Numbered from the stretch's first letter, positions 9,563 through 18,520 are shown. The stretch is DNA of 64,000 nt from Boseongicola sp. H5 (GCA_020622165.1 JACNMN010000003.1:62001-126000), one strand, 5' to 3'. The notes: generated from the sequence alone by a model not told the origin. Numbers and translations are program-made.

Positions 9563-9882
9563 ATGAAATCCTGCTCATGGATCTGCGGGCAATGCTGCCT
9601 CATTGTGATTAGGAAAAGGTTAACCGATACAGGCGGAATTCCCAAAGCCTTTTGACTGGGCGGTTTTTCGCCGTGACAAAGAGGCATCGCCCGGCGGTTT
9701 CCCGCAGGCGCATTCGGTCGGCGCGGGGCATGGGGCGCGAAGGCTGCGCCGATCGCCACGTGACGGTTTGTGCCTTGTTCCGGCCGCCCGGACCGGGGAT
9801 TTGGCGCGCGCGGCACCCGGCCCGGCCGATGCGTTTTGCCTCTACCCTGTGACCAAGCCCTCTGCTAAAGAGCGCGGCGCAT
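9563..9882. other. Gene-free stretch before tRNA-Leu
   Basis: About 320 bases between the divergent Hint gene and tRNA-Leu. It must hold the promoters of both, and a TGCTAAAG box at 9863-9870 could be the -10 element of the tRNA. Short frames here have no ribosome site and look like chance. No repeat or other RNA gene was recognised. Confidence 0.5.
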
Positions 9883-9967
9883 GCGGGTGTGGCGAAATTG
9901 GTAGACGCACCAGATTTAGGTTCTGGCGCCGCAAGGCGTGGGGGTTCAAGTCCCTCCACCCGCACCA
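9883..9967 (+). tRNA. tRNA-Leu (anticodon UAG)
   Basis: The acceptor stem GCGGGTG (9883-9889) pairs perfectly with CACCCGC (9957-9963), followed by discriminator A and an encoded CCA end. The anticodon stem CCAGA/TCTGG encloses the loop TTTAGGT, giving anticodon TAG at 9917-9919, which reads CUA and other CUN leucine codons. A long variable arm (GCGCCGCAAGGCGT) marks a class II tRNA, and GGTTCAAGTCC is the T-loop. The 85-base length suits tRNA-Leu. Confidence 0.97.
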
Positions 9968-10073
9968 AACCCCTTTCATTTCGGGGTTGAACGCCCCCCG
10001 GCCCCCCACTAGTAAGGCGCAAATTCTGCCAAGGGACCCGCCGGGTGCCCTTTTCACCTATGCGAGGACAATG

Positions 10074-11402
10074 ATGAACGTCACCGAGACGCTGAACGAC
10101 GGACTGAAGCGCGCCTATGAAATCACCATCACGGGCGCCGAGCTGGACGCGAAGGTGGACGAAAAGCTGGCCGAGGCGCAGCCCGAGGTCGAAATGAAGG
10201 GCTTTCGCAAGGGCAAGGTGCCGCTGCCGCTGCTGAAGAAGCAGTTCGGCCCGCGCCTGATGGGCGAGGCGATGCAGGAAACCGTTGACGGCGCGATGCA
10301 GGGCCATCTTGAGGAGAGCGGCGACCGCCCCGCGATGCAGCCCGAGATCAAGATGGTCAACGAGGACTGGAAGGAGGGCGACGATATCGTCGTGGCCATG
10401 TCCTACGAAAAGCTGCCCGATATTCCGGATGTGGATTACAAGAAGCTGAAGCTGGAGCGGCTGGTCGTGTCCCCCGCGGAGGCGGAGGTCGACGAGGCTT
10501 TGGGCAAGATCGCCGAAAGCGCGCAGAACTTCGCGACCAAGAAAGGCAAGGCGGCCAAGGGCGATCAGGTGGTGATCGACTTCCTGGGCAAGGTCGATGG
10601 CGAGCCCTTCGATGGTGGCGCGGCGGAGGATTACCCGCTGGTTCTGGGGTCCGACAGTTTCATTCCGGGCTTCGAAGAGCAGCTTGTCGGCACCAAGGCG
10701 GGCGAGGAAAAGGATGTCGAGGTCTCCTTCCCCGAGGAGTATCAGGCCGAGCATCTTGCCGGCAAGGCGGCCGTGTTCGAGTGCAAGATCAAAGAGGTCA
10801 AGAAGCCCGTACCGGCCGAGATGAATGACGAGCTGGCCAAGCAGTACGGGGCCGAGGATCTGGCCGCGTTGAAGGGCCAGATCGAGGAGCAGTTGAAGGC
10901 GCAGTATTCCGGCGCCGCCCGGCAGGTGCTGAAGCGGCAACTGCTGGACCAGCTGGACGATCTGGTGAAGTTCGATCTGCCGCCGTCGCTGGTCGCTGCG
11001 GAAGCAGGCCAGATCGCCCATCAGCTCTGGCATGAGGAAAACCCCGATGTGCAGGGCCACGACCACCCGGAGATCGAGCCCACCGAGGAGCACAGGACGC
11101 TGGCCGAACGGCGCGTCCGTCTGGGCCTGCTTCTGGCCGAGCTTGGGCAGAAGAACGATGTTCAGGTTTCGGATGCCGAGATGACCCAGGCGATCATGAA
11201 TCAGGCCCGGCAGTATCCGGGGCAGGAGCGCCAGTTCTTTGAATTCATTCAGCAAAATCAGGCCGCGCAGCAGCAGCTTCGGGCCCCGCTTTTCGAGGAC
11301 AAGGTGATCGACTTCATCTTCGAAATGGCAGCGGTGGAGGACAAGGACGTCTCCAAGGACGATCTGCAAAAGGCCGTCGAGGCGTTGGAAGAGGAGGACT
11401 GA
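10074..11402 (+). CDS. tig: Trigger factor
   Basis: Ribosome-bound chaperone with peptidyl-prolyl isomerase activity that receives nascent chains at the exit tunnel. The 442-residue protein starts [17 protein letters not shown], and the ribosome-binding signature [18 protein letters not shown] is near residue 43. The central FKBP domain ([20 protein letters not shown]) is at about residues 165-245, followed by the long helical chaperone arms. GAGG at 10064-10067 favours the ATG at 10074 over the one three bases earlier. A strong terminator lies about 55 bases after the stop, so it is probably monocistronic. Confidence 0.97.
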   Translation: MNVTETLNDGLKRAYEITITGAELDAKVDEKLAEAQPEVEMKGFRKGKVPLPLLKKQFGPRLMGEAMQETVDGAMQGHLEESGDRPAMQPEIKMVNEDWKEGDDIVVAMSYEKLPDIPDVDYKKLKLERLVVSPAEAEVDEALGKIAESAQNFATKKGKAAKGDQVVIDFLGKVDGEPFDGGAAEDYPLVLGSDSFIPGFEEQLVGTKAGEEKDVEVSFPEEYQAEHLAGKAAVFECKIKEVKKPVPAEMNDELAKQYGAEDLAALKGQIEEQLKAQYSGAARQVLKRQLLDQLDDLVKFDLPPSLVAAEAGQIAHQLWHEENPDVQGHDHPEIEPTEEHRTLAERRVRLGLLLAELGQKNDVQVSDAEMTQAIMNQARQYPGQERQFFEFIQQNQAAQQQLRAPLFEDKVIDFIFEMAAVEDKDVSKDDLQKAVEALEEED

Positions 11403-11718
11403 GACGTCGGCGCGACCCGCGCAGCCGATATCGCAGACCATCAGACAGAGTGATTTGGGCCGTCCCTGGGGCGGCCCTTTTTACAAGCAAAACGCACAAA
11501 AAAGGCACGTGCCGCGAAAGGTTTCCCCTATGCGTTTGGCGGTAATCCGCCTATCGTTGTCGGTGTGCCCCGGTCACGGGGCGGCCCGACCCGTCCCGTG
11601 CCCGGCACGTGGAAGCATCATGCATGGCGGGGGCAGGCCAATTGATCCGGATCGTGGTCGGAGGGTTCTGCCTGCGCCCACATATTTGACACTGATAAGC
11701 TTAGGGGAGGGAATTCCG
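11403..11718. other. Gene-free stretch with terminator and hairpins
   Basis: This 316-base gap contains the tig terminator and two small perfect hairpins (GGCGG-TAAT-CCGCC at 11538-11551; GCCCCG-GTCA-CGGGGC at 11567-11582), then the leader of the repeat-protein gene with GGGGAGGG as ribosome site. A TTGACA box near 11686 is too close to the start codon to serve as that gene's -35. No coding frame is convincing. Confidence 0.5.
11457..11482 (+). terminator. Terminator of tig
   Basis: A 9-bp GC stem with one G-T pair (GGGCCGTCC / GGGCGGCCC), a 3-base loop and five T residues directly after. It lies about 55 bases beyond the trigger factor stop. Confidence 0.85.
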
Positions 11719-13068
11719 ATGAGATTATTCCTAGCCAGCATTTTTCTGTTCTTGTCCATGGGCGTGGCGGCATTGGCCTGCCCGGCCTACCAACTGGCCG
11801 GCGGGTCCTTCACCTATACCGGCGACCAGCTTTACACCCCGACGACCTTCGGCGTGCAGGCCGGCGGCGACAACAGCCTGGCCAATTGCGGTCTTGGCAC
11901 TCTGGGATCGGGCAATTTCCGGTCCGCGCCCGATTACTCCTTCGATCTGTCGGGAATGGACAGCTACCGCCTGGTCATCGATGTGGACAGCACGTGCGAC
12001 GCGGCACTGCTCGTCAACACGGCCAACGGTCAGTGGCTGTTCGACGATGACAGCAACGGCAACCTCGATCCGCGGATCGAGCTTGCGACCGCGGCGCAGA
12101 CCAATGGCCGCGTCGATGTCTGGGTCGGCACATTCGCAGGCGGCGGGTGCAGCGCGACCGTGACACTTGAGACCTTCCTCACACAGGCGCCCGCGCCCGC
12201 GCCCACCCCGGCACCGGCACCGGCAAGTTGCCCGACATGGAACACGCAAGGCGCGCAGATCCAGCTTACCGGCGACCAGCTTTACGCACCGCAGCGTTAT
12301 GGGGTTCAGGCGCAGGGTACCACGCCGGCATCGAATTGCGGCGAGTTCCAAGGCACGGGCTATTTCAGCGCCGCGCCGCAATACTCCTTCTATCTGAGCG
12401 GGATGGATCCCTACCGTCTGGCGATAGACGTGGTGGCGGAATGCGATACGACCCTGCTGGTCAACAGCGCCGATACCACGTGGCATTTCGACGATGATGG
12501 CGCGGGATATCCGAACCCCCGCCTCGAACTGGTCGGCGCCCAGGCGTTGAACGGGCGGGTCGATGTCTGGGTCGGCAGCTATTCCGGCACGCCCTGCAAC
12601 GCGACCCTGAACATGGAGACCTTCTATGTCACCGCGCCCGCGCCCCAGCCGCAACAGGCCGGTGGATGCCCGAGTTTCGCGCTGTCGGGTCAGCAGGTGA
12701 ACATCACCGGTCAGCAGCTTTACAGCCCGCAGGCCTATGGCGTTCAGGCCGGTGGCGGCACGCCCGTCGGCGATTGCGGCATCGGCGCGGGGGGCTATGC
12801 CAACGCGACGCCCGATTACACCTTCTTCCTGAGCGGTATGGACCAGTATCGGCTTGCCATCGACGTGGACAGCCAATGCGACAGCACGCTGATCGTGAAC
12901 GCGGCCAACGGGCAGTGGTTCTATGATGACGACAGCAACGGCAATCTGGACCCCCGGCTGGATCTGCGGGGCGCGCACCTGTTGAACGGGCGGGTCGATG
13001 TCTGGGTCGGCACCTTCAGCGGGGATAGCTGCCCCGCCACGCTGAACATGGAGACCTGGAACAACTGA
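11719..13068 (+). CDS. Secreted three-repeat protein of unknown function
   Basis: Exported protein of 449 residues built from a signal peptide (about residues 1-20) and three homologous modules starting at Cys21, Cys171 and Cys317, a period of about 148 residues. The first two joints are Pro/Ala linkers (PAPAPTPAPAPA and APAPQPQQ). Each module carries an ITGxQLYxPxxYGVQA-like opening, an FxLSGMDxYRLxIDV core, an NGQWxxDDDSNGNLDPRxxL block and a closing NGRVDVWVGTFSG, with four conserved cysteines that could form two disulphides. The middle and end blocks resemble PPC-type (pre-peptidase C-terminal) beta-sandwiches. No catalytic domain is present. It has its own terminator. Function unknown; binding or a surface role is only a guess. 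Confidence 0.85.
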   Translation: MRLFLASIFLFLSMGVAALACPAYQLAGGSFTYTGDQLYTPTTFGVQAGGDNSLANCGLGTLGSGNFRSAPDYSFDLSGMDSYRLVIDVDSTCDAALLVNTANGQWLFDDDSNGNLDPRIELATAAQTNGRVDVWVGTFAGGGCSATVTLETFLTQAPAPAPTPAPAPASCPTWNTQGAQIQLTGDQLYAPQRYGVQAQGTTPASNCGEFQGTGYFSAAPQYSFYLSGMDPYRLAIDVVAECDTTLLVNSADTTWHFDDDGAGYPNPRLELVGAQALNGRVDVWVGSYSGTPCNATLNMETFYVTAPAPQPQQAGGCPSFALSGQQVNITGQQLYSPQAYGVQAGGGTPVGDCGIGAGGYANATPDYTFFLSGMDQYRLAIDVDSQCDSTLIVNAANGQWFYDDDSNGNLDPRLDLRGAHLLNGRVDVWVGTFSGDSCPATLNMETWNN

Positions 13069-13092
13069 CCGGTTTCCAGCCTGAGGGCATCG

Positions 13093-13124
13093 CAAGACCC
13101 GCCCTCCGAGGCGGGTCTTGTTTT
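13093..13124 (+). terminator. Terminator of the repeat-protein gene
   Basis: A perfect 11-bp stem CAAGACCCGCC / GGCGGGTCTTG with a 6-base loop followed by TTTT. It lies 24 bases after the stop. Confidence 0.88.
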
Positions 13125-13216
13125 GTCGGTTTTCGCCCGGCTGCGTCACAGCATCTGTGAGAGACGGGACGGCGGACCCCGGTGGAGGACGGGCCATGAG
13201 GCCCTGCCAGGGCATG

Positions 13217-13245
13217 AAAAAACCGCGCCGGTAAGGGCGCGGTTT
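13217..13245 (-). terminator. Terminator of the rpsF-rpsR-rplI operon
   Basis: A 10-bp stem (13220-13229 with 13236-13245, AACCGCGCC / GGCGCGGTT plus an A-T pair) and a 6-base loop, followed on the minus strand by a run of six T. It lies 24 bases beyond the rplI stop. Confidence 0.85.
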
Positions 13246-13269
13246 CGATTTCTCCGGTAATGCGGAAGA

Positions 13270-13920
13270 TCAGGCGGTCTTGTCGCCGTCTTCGCTGTCG
13301 CCTGCGTCTTCGGCAGACGCGTCGTTGCCGGTTTCGGCAGGCGCCTCTTCCAGATCGTCCAGTTGTGCCGCGCCGATATCGTCGAACAGCTCGGCGATCT
13401 CGAACTCCGCGGCGGCCTCTTCTTCGGCGGCCAGTTCCTGGATCGACTTGCCGGAGGCCTGAAGCTCGGCTTCCTCGACGGAGCGGGCGACGTTCAGCGT
13501 GATGTCCACCTCCACCTCGGGGTGCAGGATGACATGCACGGTGTGCAGGCCCAGTTCCTTGATCGGACGGCTGAGCGCGACCTGCTTGCGGTCGATGGTG
13601 AAGCCATCGGCGGTGGCGGCATCGGCCGCATCGCGGGTGGTGACCGAGCCGTACAGCGCCCCGGAATCGGAGGCGGAGCGGATCACGACAAACTGCTGAC
13701 CGGCGAGTTTTTCGCCCATCTTGTCGGCCTCGGCCTTGGTTTCGAGGTTTTGCGCCTCAAGCTGGGCTTTCTGGGTTTCGAAGGCTTTCAGATTGCTTTC
13801 ATTCGCGCGGAGGGCTTTTTTCTGCGGCAACAGATAGTTGCGCGCATAGCCTTCCTTGACCGAAACCACTTCGCCCATCTGGCCGAGCTTGGCCACACGT
13901 TCCAGAAGGATAACATCCAT
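13270..13920 (-). CDS. rplI: 50S ribosomal protein L9
   Basis: Ribosomal protein that binds 23S rRNA near the L1 stalk. The N-terminal domain is textbook: [32 protein letters not shown]. The C-terminal domain ([20 protein letters not shown]) follows a long connecting helix. At 216 residues it is longer than the roughly 150 of E. coli because of a strongly acidic tail of about 60 residues ([18 protein letters not shown] and onward), common in alphaproteobacterial L9. It is the last gene of the minus-strand rpsF-rpsR-rplI operon, 12 bases after rpsR, with a terminator immediately downstream. Confidence 0.97.
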   Translation of the reverse strand: MDVILLERVAKLGQMGEVVSVKEGYARNYLLPQKKALRANESNLKAFETQKAQLEAQNLETKAEADKMGEKLAGQQFVVIRSASDSGALYGSVTTRDAADAATADGFTIDRKQVALSRPIKELGLHTVHVILHPEVEVDITLNVARSVEEAELQASGKSIQELAAEEEAAAEFEIAELFDDIGAAQLDDLEEAPAETGNDASAEDAGDSEDGDKTA

Positions 13921-13932
13921 GGGTCGTTCTCC

Positions 13933-14160
13933 TTATTTCACGGCGTAGGGCAGAAGGGCGAGGAACCGCGCCCGCTTGATGGCCTGGGCCAGACGGCGCT
14001 GGTTCTTGGCACCGACGGCGGTGATGCGGCTGGGCACGATCTTGCCACGCTCAGAGATATAGCGTTGCAGCAGACGCGTGTCCTTGTAGTCGATCTTGGG
14101 TGCGTTGTCGCCTTCGAACGGGTCGGATTTGCGACGGCGGAAAAACGGTTTTGCAGCCAT
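13933..14160 (-). CDS. rpsR: 30S ribosomal protein S18
   Basis: Small-subunit protein that pairs with S6 on the platform and contacts 16S rRNA. The 75 residues contain the S18 signature: [28 protein letters not shown] and [22 protein letters not shown]. An RBS-like AAGGGAAGGATC lies upstream. It is the middle gene of the rpsF-rpsR-rplI operon and sits 17 bases after rpsF. Confidence 0.97.
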   Translation of the reverse strand: MAAKPFFRRRKSDPFEGDNAPKIDYKDTRLLQRYISERGKIVPSRITAVGAKNQRRLAQAIKRARFLALLPYAVK

Positions 14161-14177
14161 TGGTCTTGATCCTTCCC

Positions 14178-14531
14178 TTAACGGCGCTCGCGGCGGTCGC
14201 CGCGTTCGTCACGTTTCTGCATCTGAATCGAGGGCAACTCGGGGTGTTCATCGACCTTGATGGTCAGAACCCGCATCACGTCATCATGCAGACGCATCAG
14301 GCGTTCCATTTCCTGCACGGCGGTCGCGGGCGCGTCCGAACGCATGTAGGCGTAGTGGCCCTTGCGGTTCTTGTTGATCTTGTAGGCCATGGTTTTGACA
14401 CCCCAGTACTCGTGATCCACGAGGGTGCCGCCATTGTCGGACAGCACGGAGCCAAAATGTTCGATAAGGCCTTCGGCTTGCGTGTTGGACAGGTCCTGAC
14501 GCGCAATCATCACATGCTCATAGAGCGGCAT
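14178..14531 (-). CDS. rpsF: 30S ribosomal protein S6
   Basis: Small-subunit ribosomal protein forming a heterodimer with S18. The 117 residues start [20 protein letters not shown] and contain the S6 core [25 protein letters not shown]. The C-terminal tail is short and basic ([13 protein letters not shown]), without the long acidic extension of E. coli S6. It is the promoter-proximal gene of the operon, so its promoter should lie in the gap above 14531. Confidence 0.97.
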   Translation of the reverse strand: MPLYEHVMIARQDLSNTQAEGLIEHFGSVLSDNGGTLVDHEYWGVKTMAYKINKNRKGHYAYMRSDAPATAVQEMERLMRLHDDVMRVLTIKVDEHPELPSIQMQKRDERGDRRERR

Positions 14532-14916
14532 GTCTTCTCCAGTTCATATCAAAGCGTGTTTCAAAGACCGGGGCGATGATCCTCCGCCCCCCGGTCACGA
14601 GAGACCACGCCGGTGCGAAAGCAACGACGGAGGAAGGGCGCCTTATAGGAAGGGTTCGCCCGTGGCGCAAGGGGAAACGCGCCCGCCTCGCCGGGTGCGG
14701 GCCGGGGGAGGAATTTCGCCGAACTGGCGGGCGCGGGTGGCGAAAACCGGCCGGCCCAAGTCGACCGGCGGCGGGGCGCGGCTATCTGTGGACGGGCCGG
14801 GCGGCACTCGTGCGGTGGCGCACAGGATCTGTTGAGGCAGATCGGGTTGTCATCGCCGGGTAAGACCCGAGATGTGTTCCGTTATCACTTTGTTCTTTCA
14901 GGGAGTTCCCAAGATC
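14532..14916. other. Gene-free divergent region rpsF / yceI
   Basis: This 385-base gap separates the ribosomal operon (minus) from a secreted YceI gene (plus) and should hold both promoters. Very GC-rich runs fill the centre. Frames present here lack ribosome sites and family features. No tRNA, riboswitch or repeat was recognised. CAGGGAG at 14900-14906 is the likely ribosome site of the YceI gene. Confidence 0.5.
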
Positions 14917-15516
14917 ATGAAACAGCTTCTGTCCTCTGCCGCGCTGCTTGCCGCGGTGACCGCCACCCCCGCCCTCGCCGATGCGGAGCTTTACCGGCTT
15001 GACGCATCGCACAGCCAGATCGTGTTCAGCTGGAACCATCTGGGCCTGTCCACGACCTATGGCATGTTTTCCGGTTTCGAGGGCGAGATCATGTTCGACG
15101 CCGACGATCCGGCAAGCTCGTCTGTCAGCGTGTCGATGCCCACGACCTCGATGTTCACCGGCTGGGAGGCGCGGACCGCCCATATGCTGGGCGAGGATTT
15201 CTTTGCCGCCTCCGACGACGACATGATCACCTTCGTCTCCACCGGGATCGAGGTGACCGGCGACGACACGGCCCTGATCACTGGCGATCTGACCATCGGC
15301 GACACGACGCAGGAAGTGGTGCTGGACGCGACGCTGAACTCCGCCGGGCCCAGCCCGTTGCCGCAGATGAACGGCGCGCTGGTGGCCGGGTTCGACGCGA
15401 CCACAACCTTGAGCCGGACGGCGTTCGGCCTGAGTGCGTTCACCCCCTTCGTGGGCGACGAGGTCAACGTGATGATCTCGGTGGAAGCGATCCGCGCCGC
15501 AGATATGGAAAGCTGA
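14917..15516 (+). CDS. Periplasmic YceI family protein
   Basis: Lipocalin-like beta-barrel protein of 199 residues; members bind isoprenoid or amphiphilic ligands. A signal peptide MKQLLSSAALLAAVTATPALA is followed by the YceI start YRLDASHSQIVFSWNHLGLSTTYGMFSGFEG, then FTGWEARTAHMLGEDFFAASDDDMITFVSTGI and the C-terminal FGLSAFTPFVGDEVNVMISVEA. The ATG at 14917 is chosen because the signal peptide begins there; an upstream start at 14872 would add 15 non-signal residues. A strong terminator follows. It converges on a gene encoding a cytochrome b561 fused to a second YceI domain, suggesting a shared redox or quinone-related context, which is inference. Confidence 0.9.
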   Translation: MKQLLSSAALLAAVTATPALADAELYRLDASHSQIVFSWNHLGLSTTYGMFSGFEGEIMFDADDPASSSVSVSMPTTSMFTGWEARTAHMLGEDFFAASDDDMITFVSTGIEVTGDDTALITGDLTIGDTTQEVVLDATLNSAGPSPLPQMNGALVAGFDATTTLSRTAFGLSAFTPFVGDEVNVMISVEAIRAADMES

Positions 15517-15551
15517 GCGCGGCCGCACCGCGGGCACGGGTGGCGTGCCGG

Positions 15552-15582
15552 GCCGCCCCTTGCGAAAGGGGCGGCTTTTTTT
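15552..15582 (+). terminator. Terminator of the yceI gene
   Basis: A perfect 10-bp stem GCCGCCCCTT / AAGGGGCGGC with loop GCGA and seven T residues. It lies 35 bases after the stop. Confidence 0.9.
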
Positions 15583-15627
15583 GGCCGACATGGGGGGCGT
15601 TGTGCGGCGGGCGGGGGCGGGCGGAGG

Positions 15628-16866
15628 TTATTCCGCGTCGGCACGAACCGCCGTCAGGGCGACCCGCACATCCACACCGAAACCCACGCTGCTTTCATCG
15701 GGGTAGCTGGGGCCCATCCCGAAATCGCGGCGATCAAGCGTCACCTGCGCGGAAACCGTTGCCGTATCGTCGGCGATGGCCAGTGTGAAGGGCAGAACGG
15801 CAGCCACATCGCGACCGGCAAGCGACAGGATGCCATCGACGACATAGCCCTGATCCGCCGCGCGGATGGGGCCGGAGAAACGGGCCGTGGGGAAGGCGGC
15901 GGCGTTGAAGAATTCCGCATCCAGCGCCTGCGTGGTCACGCCGCCGAGAGACAGCGACCCGATGGCGATGACCACGTCCACGCGGCCATGGAGCCCGTCA
16001 GCCGGCGTTTCGGTAAAGTCGATCTCGGCCGTCCAGTCGGCGAAGCTGCCGGTGACGGCGCTGCCCAGTTGCTGGACGGTGATTTCCAGCGTGCCGTCCT
16101 GCACCGCCCACTCCGACTGCACCTCGGCCAGGCGCGGAATGGCGGCCCGATCGTCGGCTTGCAGGCCGAGGAGCGTTCCGCCCGCAAGCGCCAGCGCCCA
16201 GATCGCGAGCGCGAGAATGCGGGCGCGGCGGCCTTCGCCCCCCGTCCGCTGCGGCATCGGGTCCGGCAGGGCGGGCTGGCCCGGCAGCATCCGGGCGAGG
16301 GTCGCATCCCGGTCGATGTAGTGGTGTTTCAGCGCGCCGGCGATGTGAAGCAGGATTGCCGCGGCCAGAAGCTTGGTGAAAAGCCAGTGCCAGGCGGCGA
16401 AGAAACCCGCCACCGCCTCCGACCGGGGAACGAAGGGCAGGGTCTGGCCAAAGGGCCACCAGATCGGCGCGAAGCCGGTGGTCGCGGCATGGTGCAGCCA
16501 GCCGGAAAGCGGCACGATGACGAGGCTTGCATAGAGCACCCAATGCGTTGCATCGGCCAGGAGCAGTTGGGTGGGCCGCCCGGCGATCAGCGTTTGCGGC
16601 CGGGGCTGGATCGTGGCCCAGAAGATCCGCGCAAGCGCCACGAAGAAGGCGAGAAGCCCGATGGTCTTGTGCAGCGAGAAGAGCAGAGCCTTGACCGCCA
16701 GTTGCGCGGAGGTGTCATAGGGCCAGGCATTGGCGACGAGCCCGAGCGGAATGGCCGTCAGAATCAACAGCGCGGTGAGCCAGTGGAATGTTTTTGCCAC
16801 GGAGCCGTAGCGCCGCGAACTGTTGCGGGGGCCGGGGTGGTCGGGCCGGGCATCGGTTGCCGTCAT
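15628..16866 (-). CDS. Cytochrome b561 - YceI fusion protein
   Basis: Membrane protein of 412 residues joining an N-terminal cytochrome b561 (about residues 20-195) to a C-terminal periplasmic YceI domain (about 240-412). The b561 part has four to five membrane segments with probable haem-ligand histidines in KTFHWLTALLI, LLFSLHKTIGLLAF, SGWLHHAATTG and ILLHIAGALKHHYI. A further membrane segment (ILALAIWALALAGGTLLG) leads to the YceI domain, ending SVGFGVDVRVALTAVRAD. The ATG at 16866 has GAAGGA upstream and fits the b561 N-terminus. The likely role is quinol-linked electron transfer with the YceI domain holding a lipid-like ligand; that is inference from the domains. Confidence 0.85.
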   Translation of the reverse strand: MTATDARPDHPGPRNSSRRYGSVAKTFHWLTALLILTAIPLGLVANAWPYDTSAQLAVKALLFSLHKTIGLLAFFVALARIFWATIQPRPQTLIAGRPTQLLLADATHWVLYASLVIVPLSGWLHHAATTGFAPIWWPFGQTLPFVPRSEAVAGFFAAWHWLFTKLLAAAILLHIAGALKHHYIDRDATLARMLPGQPALPDPMPQRTGGEGRRARILALAIWALALAGGTLLGLQADDRAAIPRLAEVQSEWAVQDGTLEITVQQLGSAVTGSFADWTAEIDFTETPADGLHGRVDVVIAIGSLSLGGVTTQALDAEFFNAAAFPTARFSGPIRAADQGYVVDGILSLAGRDVAAVLPFTLAIADDTATVSAQVTLDRRDFGMGPSYPDESSVGFGVDVRVALTAVRADAE

Positions 16867-17022
16867 GATCCTTCGATCCTCTGCCGTGCTGGGGTGCGAT
16901 TGATGGTTCAGAGATAGCGGCTGGCGCGCCCGGCGCAACGCACAAGGCCTGTTCGCAATTGCGAAGAGCGGTTTCATGCGATAGCCCCGATCCTCGAAGC
17001 CAGCGATGTGGAGGAGCATCCC

Positions 17023-17967
17023 ATGACCCGAGCCTTTATCTTTCCCGGACAGGGGGCGCAGACCATCGGCATGGGCCGTGATCTGGCCGATGCCTACCCC
17101 GAGGCCAAAGCCGTCTTCGAGGAGGTCGACGAGGCGCTGGGCGATGCGTTGAGCACGCTGATATGGGAAGGGGACATCGACGAGTTGACCCTGACGCGCA
17201 ATGCACAGCCGGCCCTGATGGCCACGTCGATGGCGGCGATGGCGGCCTTGCGCGCCGAAGGCGTCGAGGTGACGACGGCCTCCTATGTGGCGGGGCATTC
17301 GCTGGGCGAGTATTCGGCGCTTTGCGCAGCCCGGTCGATCACGCTAGCCGATGCTGCGCGGCTGCTGCGGCACCGGGGCGAGGCGATGCAGGCGGCCGTT
17401 CCGGCGGGCGAGGGCGCCATGGCCGCGCTTCTGGGGCTGGATTTCAAGGCGGCCATGGCGGTCGCCAAGGAGGCGGCGGACGGGCAGGTCTGCCAGGCTG
17501 CGAATGATAATGATCCGGCGCAGGTCGTGGTGTCGGGCCACCGGGGCGCGGTGATGCGTGCGGTGGAGATTGCCAAGGTCAAGGGCGCGAAACGGGCGGT
17601 GCTGCTGCCGGTCAGCGCCCCGTTTCACTGCGCCCTGATGGAGCCCGCCGCCAGCGCGATGGCCGAGGCGCTGAGCCATGTGGATATCGAGGAGCCGGTG
17701 GTGCCGCTTGTCGGGAATGTCACGGCCCATGCCGAAACCTCCAAGATGCTGATCCGGAACAATCTGGTGGATCAGGTCACCGGCTCGGTCCGCTGGCGCG
17801 AGAGCGTGCTGTGGATGGCCGCCCATGGCGTGACCGAAACCTGGGAGATCGGTGCCGGCAAGGCGCTGTCGGGGATGGTGCGCCGGATCGACCGGGAGAT
17901 TGCCACCCGGACGGTGGGAACCGCCGATGAGGTCAAGGCGGCGGCCGAGGTGCTGAACAATGGCTAG
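17023..17967 (+). CDS. fabD: Malonyl-CoA:ACP transacylase
   Basis: Moves malonyl from CoA to acyl carrier protein, supplying the extender unit for fatty-acid synthesis. The 314 residues begin MTRAFIFPGQGAQTIGMG, and the nucleophile is Ser93 in AGHSLGEYSAL. QACNDNDPAQVVVSG-like and LLPVSAPFHCALM (the partner His region) are visible. GTGGAGGAGC just upstream of the ATG at 17023 is a good ribosome site. It overlaps the following small gene by 8 bases and heads a run with fabG, acpP and fabF. Confidence 0.97.
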   Translation: MTRAFIFPGQGAQTIGMGRDLADAYPEAKAVFEEVDEALGDALSTLIWEGDIDELTLTRNAQPALMATSMAAMAALRAEGVEVTTASYVAGHSLGEYSALCAARSITLADAARLLRHRGEAMQAAVPAGEGAMAALLGLDFKAAMAVAKEAADGQVCQAANDNDPAQVVVSGHRGAVMRAVEIAKVKGAKRAVLLPVSAPFHCALMEPAASAMAEALSHVDIEEPVVPLVGNVTAHAETSKMLIRNNLVDQVTGSVRWRESVLWMAAHGVTETWEIGAGKALSGMVRRIDREIATRTVGTADEVKAAAEVLNNG

Positions 17968-18520
17968 GCGCGTTCTGTTCTGGGGTCTGGGCCTTGTCAT
18001 TCTGGGGGCCGCCACCGCTGGTTTGCTGTATTTTGCAACCGCAGGCGCGACGGTGTTCCGGGTGGAGGGAGACCGGATGTACATGTCGGGCCCGATGACC
18101 GGGGCCAGCCCGGAGCGGTTCGAGATGCTGGTGGAGCAGAACCCGGACCTGAGAACCGTGGTTCTGGGCGACATGCCGGGGGCCGCGGATATCACGGCGT
18201 TGCTTCAGAACGGTTATCGCATCCGGAGGCTGGGGCTGACGACCGAGGTGGCGCCCGGTGCCCGGATCGAAGGGGATGCGGCCTGGCTGGTGCTGGCGGG
18301 TGCCGGGCGGCAGATCGGCGCGGGGGCCGAGATCGTGATCAGCGACTGGGGCGGCGCGGCCCTGGCCGAGGATGACGTGGCCCATGAGGAACGCCGCCGC
18401 TACGTGACCGATATGCTGGGCGATGACGCGTTTTACCGGGCCACGCTGGATGCGGGCGCAGAGGGCCGCCTCCTGACCGGGGAGGATTTTTCCCGGTTCG
18501 GGCTGGTGACCGGCGGTTGA
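17960..18520 (+). CDS. Membrane-anchored protein, unknown, between fabD and fabG
   Basis: Protein of 186 residues with an N-terminal membrane segment (VLFWGLGLVILGAATAGLLYFATAG) and a soluble part presumably outside the cytoplasm. I do not recognise it with certainty. The arrangement GPMTGASPERFEMLVEQNPDLRTVVLGDMPGAADITALLQNGYRIRRLGLTTEV, then WLVLAGAGRQIGAGAEIVISDWG, recalls the COG3904 family of predicted periplasmic ClpP/crotonase-fold proteins. Where those have a GG motif and a SAC-type serine, this protein has DMPGA and GDAAW, so it would be inactive. It overlaps fabD by 8 bases and ends 18 bases before fabG, implying co-expression with fatty-acid genes. Confidence 0.7.
   Translation: MARRVLFWGLGLVILGAATAGLLYFATAGATVFRVEGDRMYMSGPMTGASPERFEMLVEQNPDLRTVVLGDMPGAADITALLQNGYRIRRLGLTTEVAPGARIEGDAAWLVLAGAGRQIGAGAEIVISDWGGAALAEDDVAHEERRRYVTDMLGDDAFYRATLDAGAEGRLLTGEDFSRFGLVTGG

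Noticed and set aside
9609-11441. 610-codon antisense frame across tig and tRNA-Leu
   Set aside because: It runs through the tRNA and opposite an unmistakable trigger factor gene; low-complexity Leu/Gly/Arg composition typical of shadow frames.
11685-11716. TTGACA box as promoter of the three-repeat protein
   Set aside because: A -10 element at normal spacing would fall at or after the ribosome site, so the transcript would lack it.
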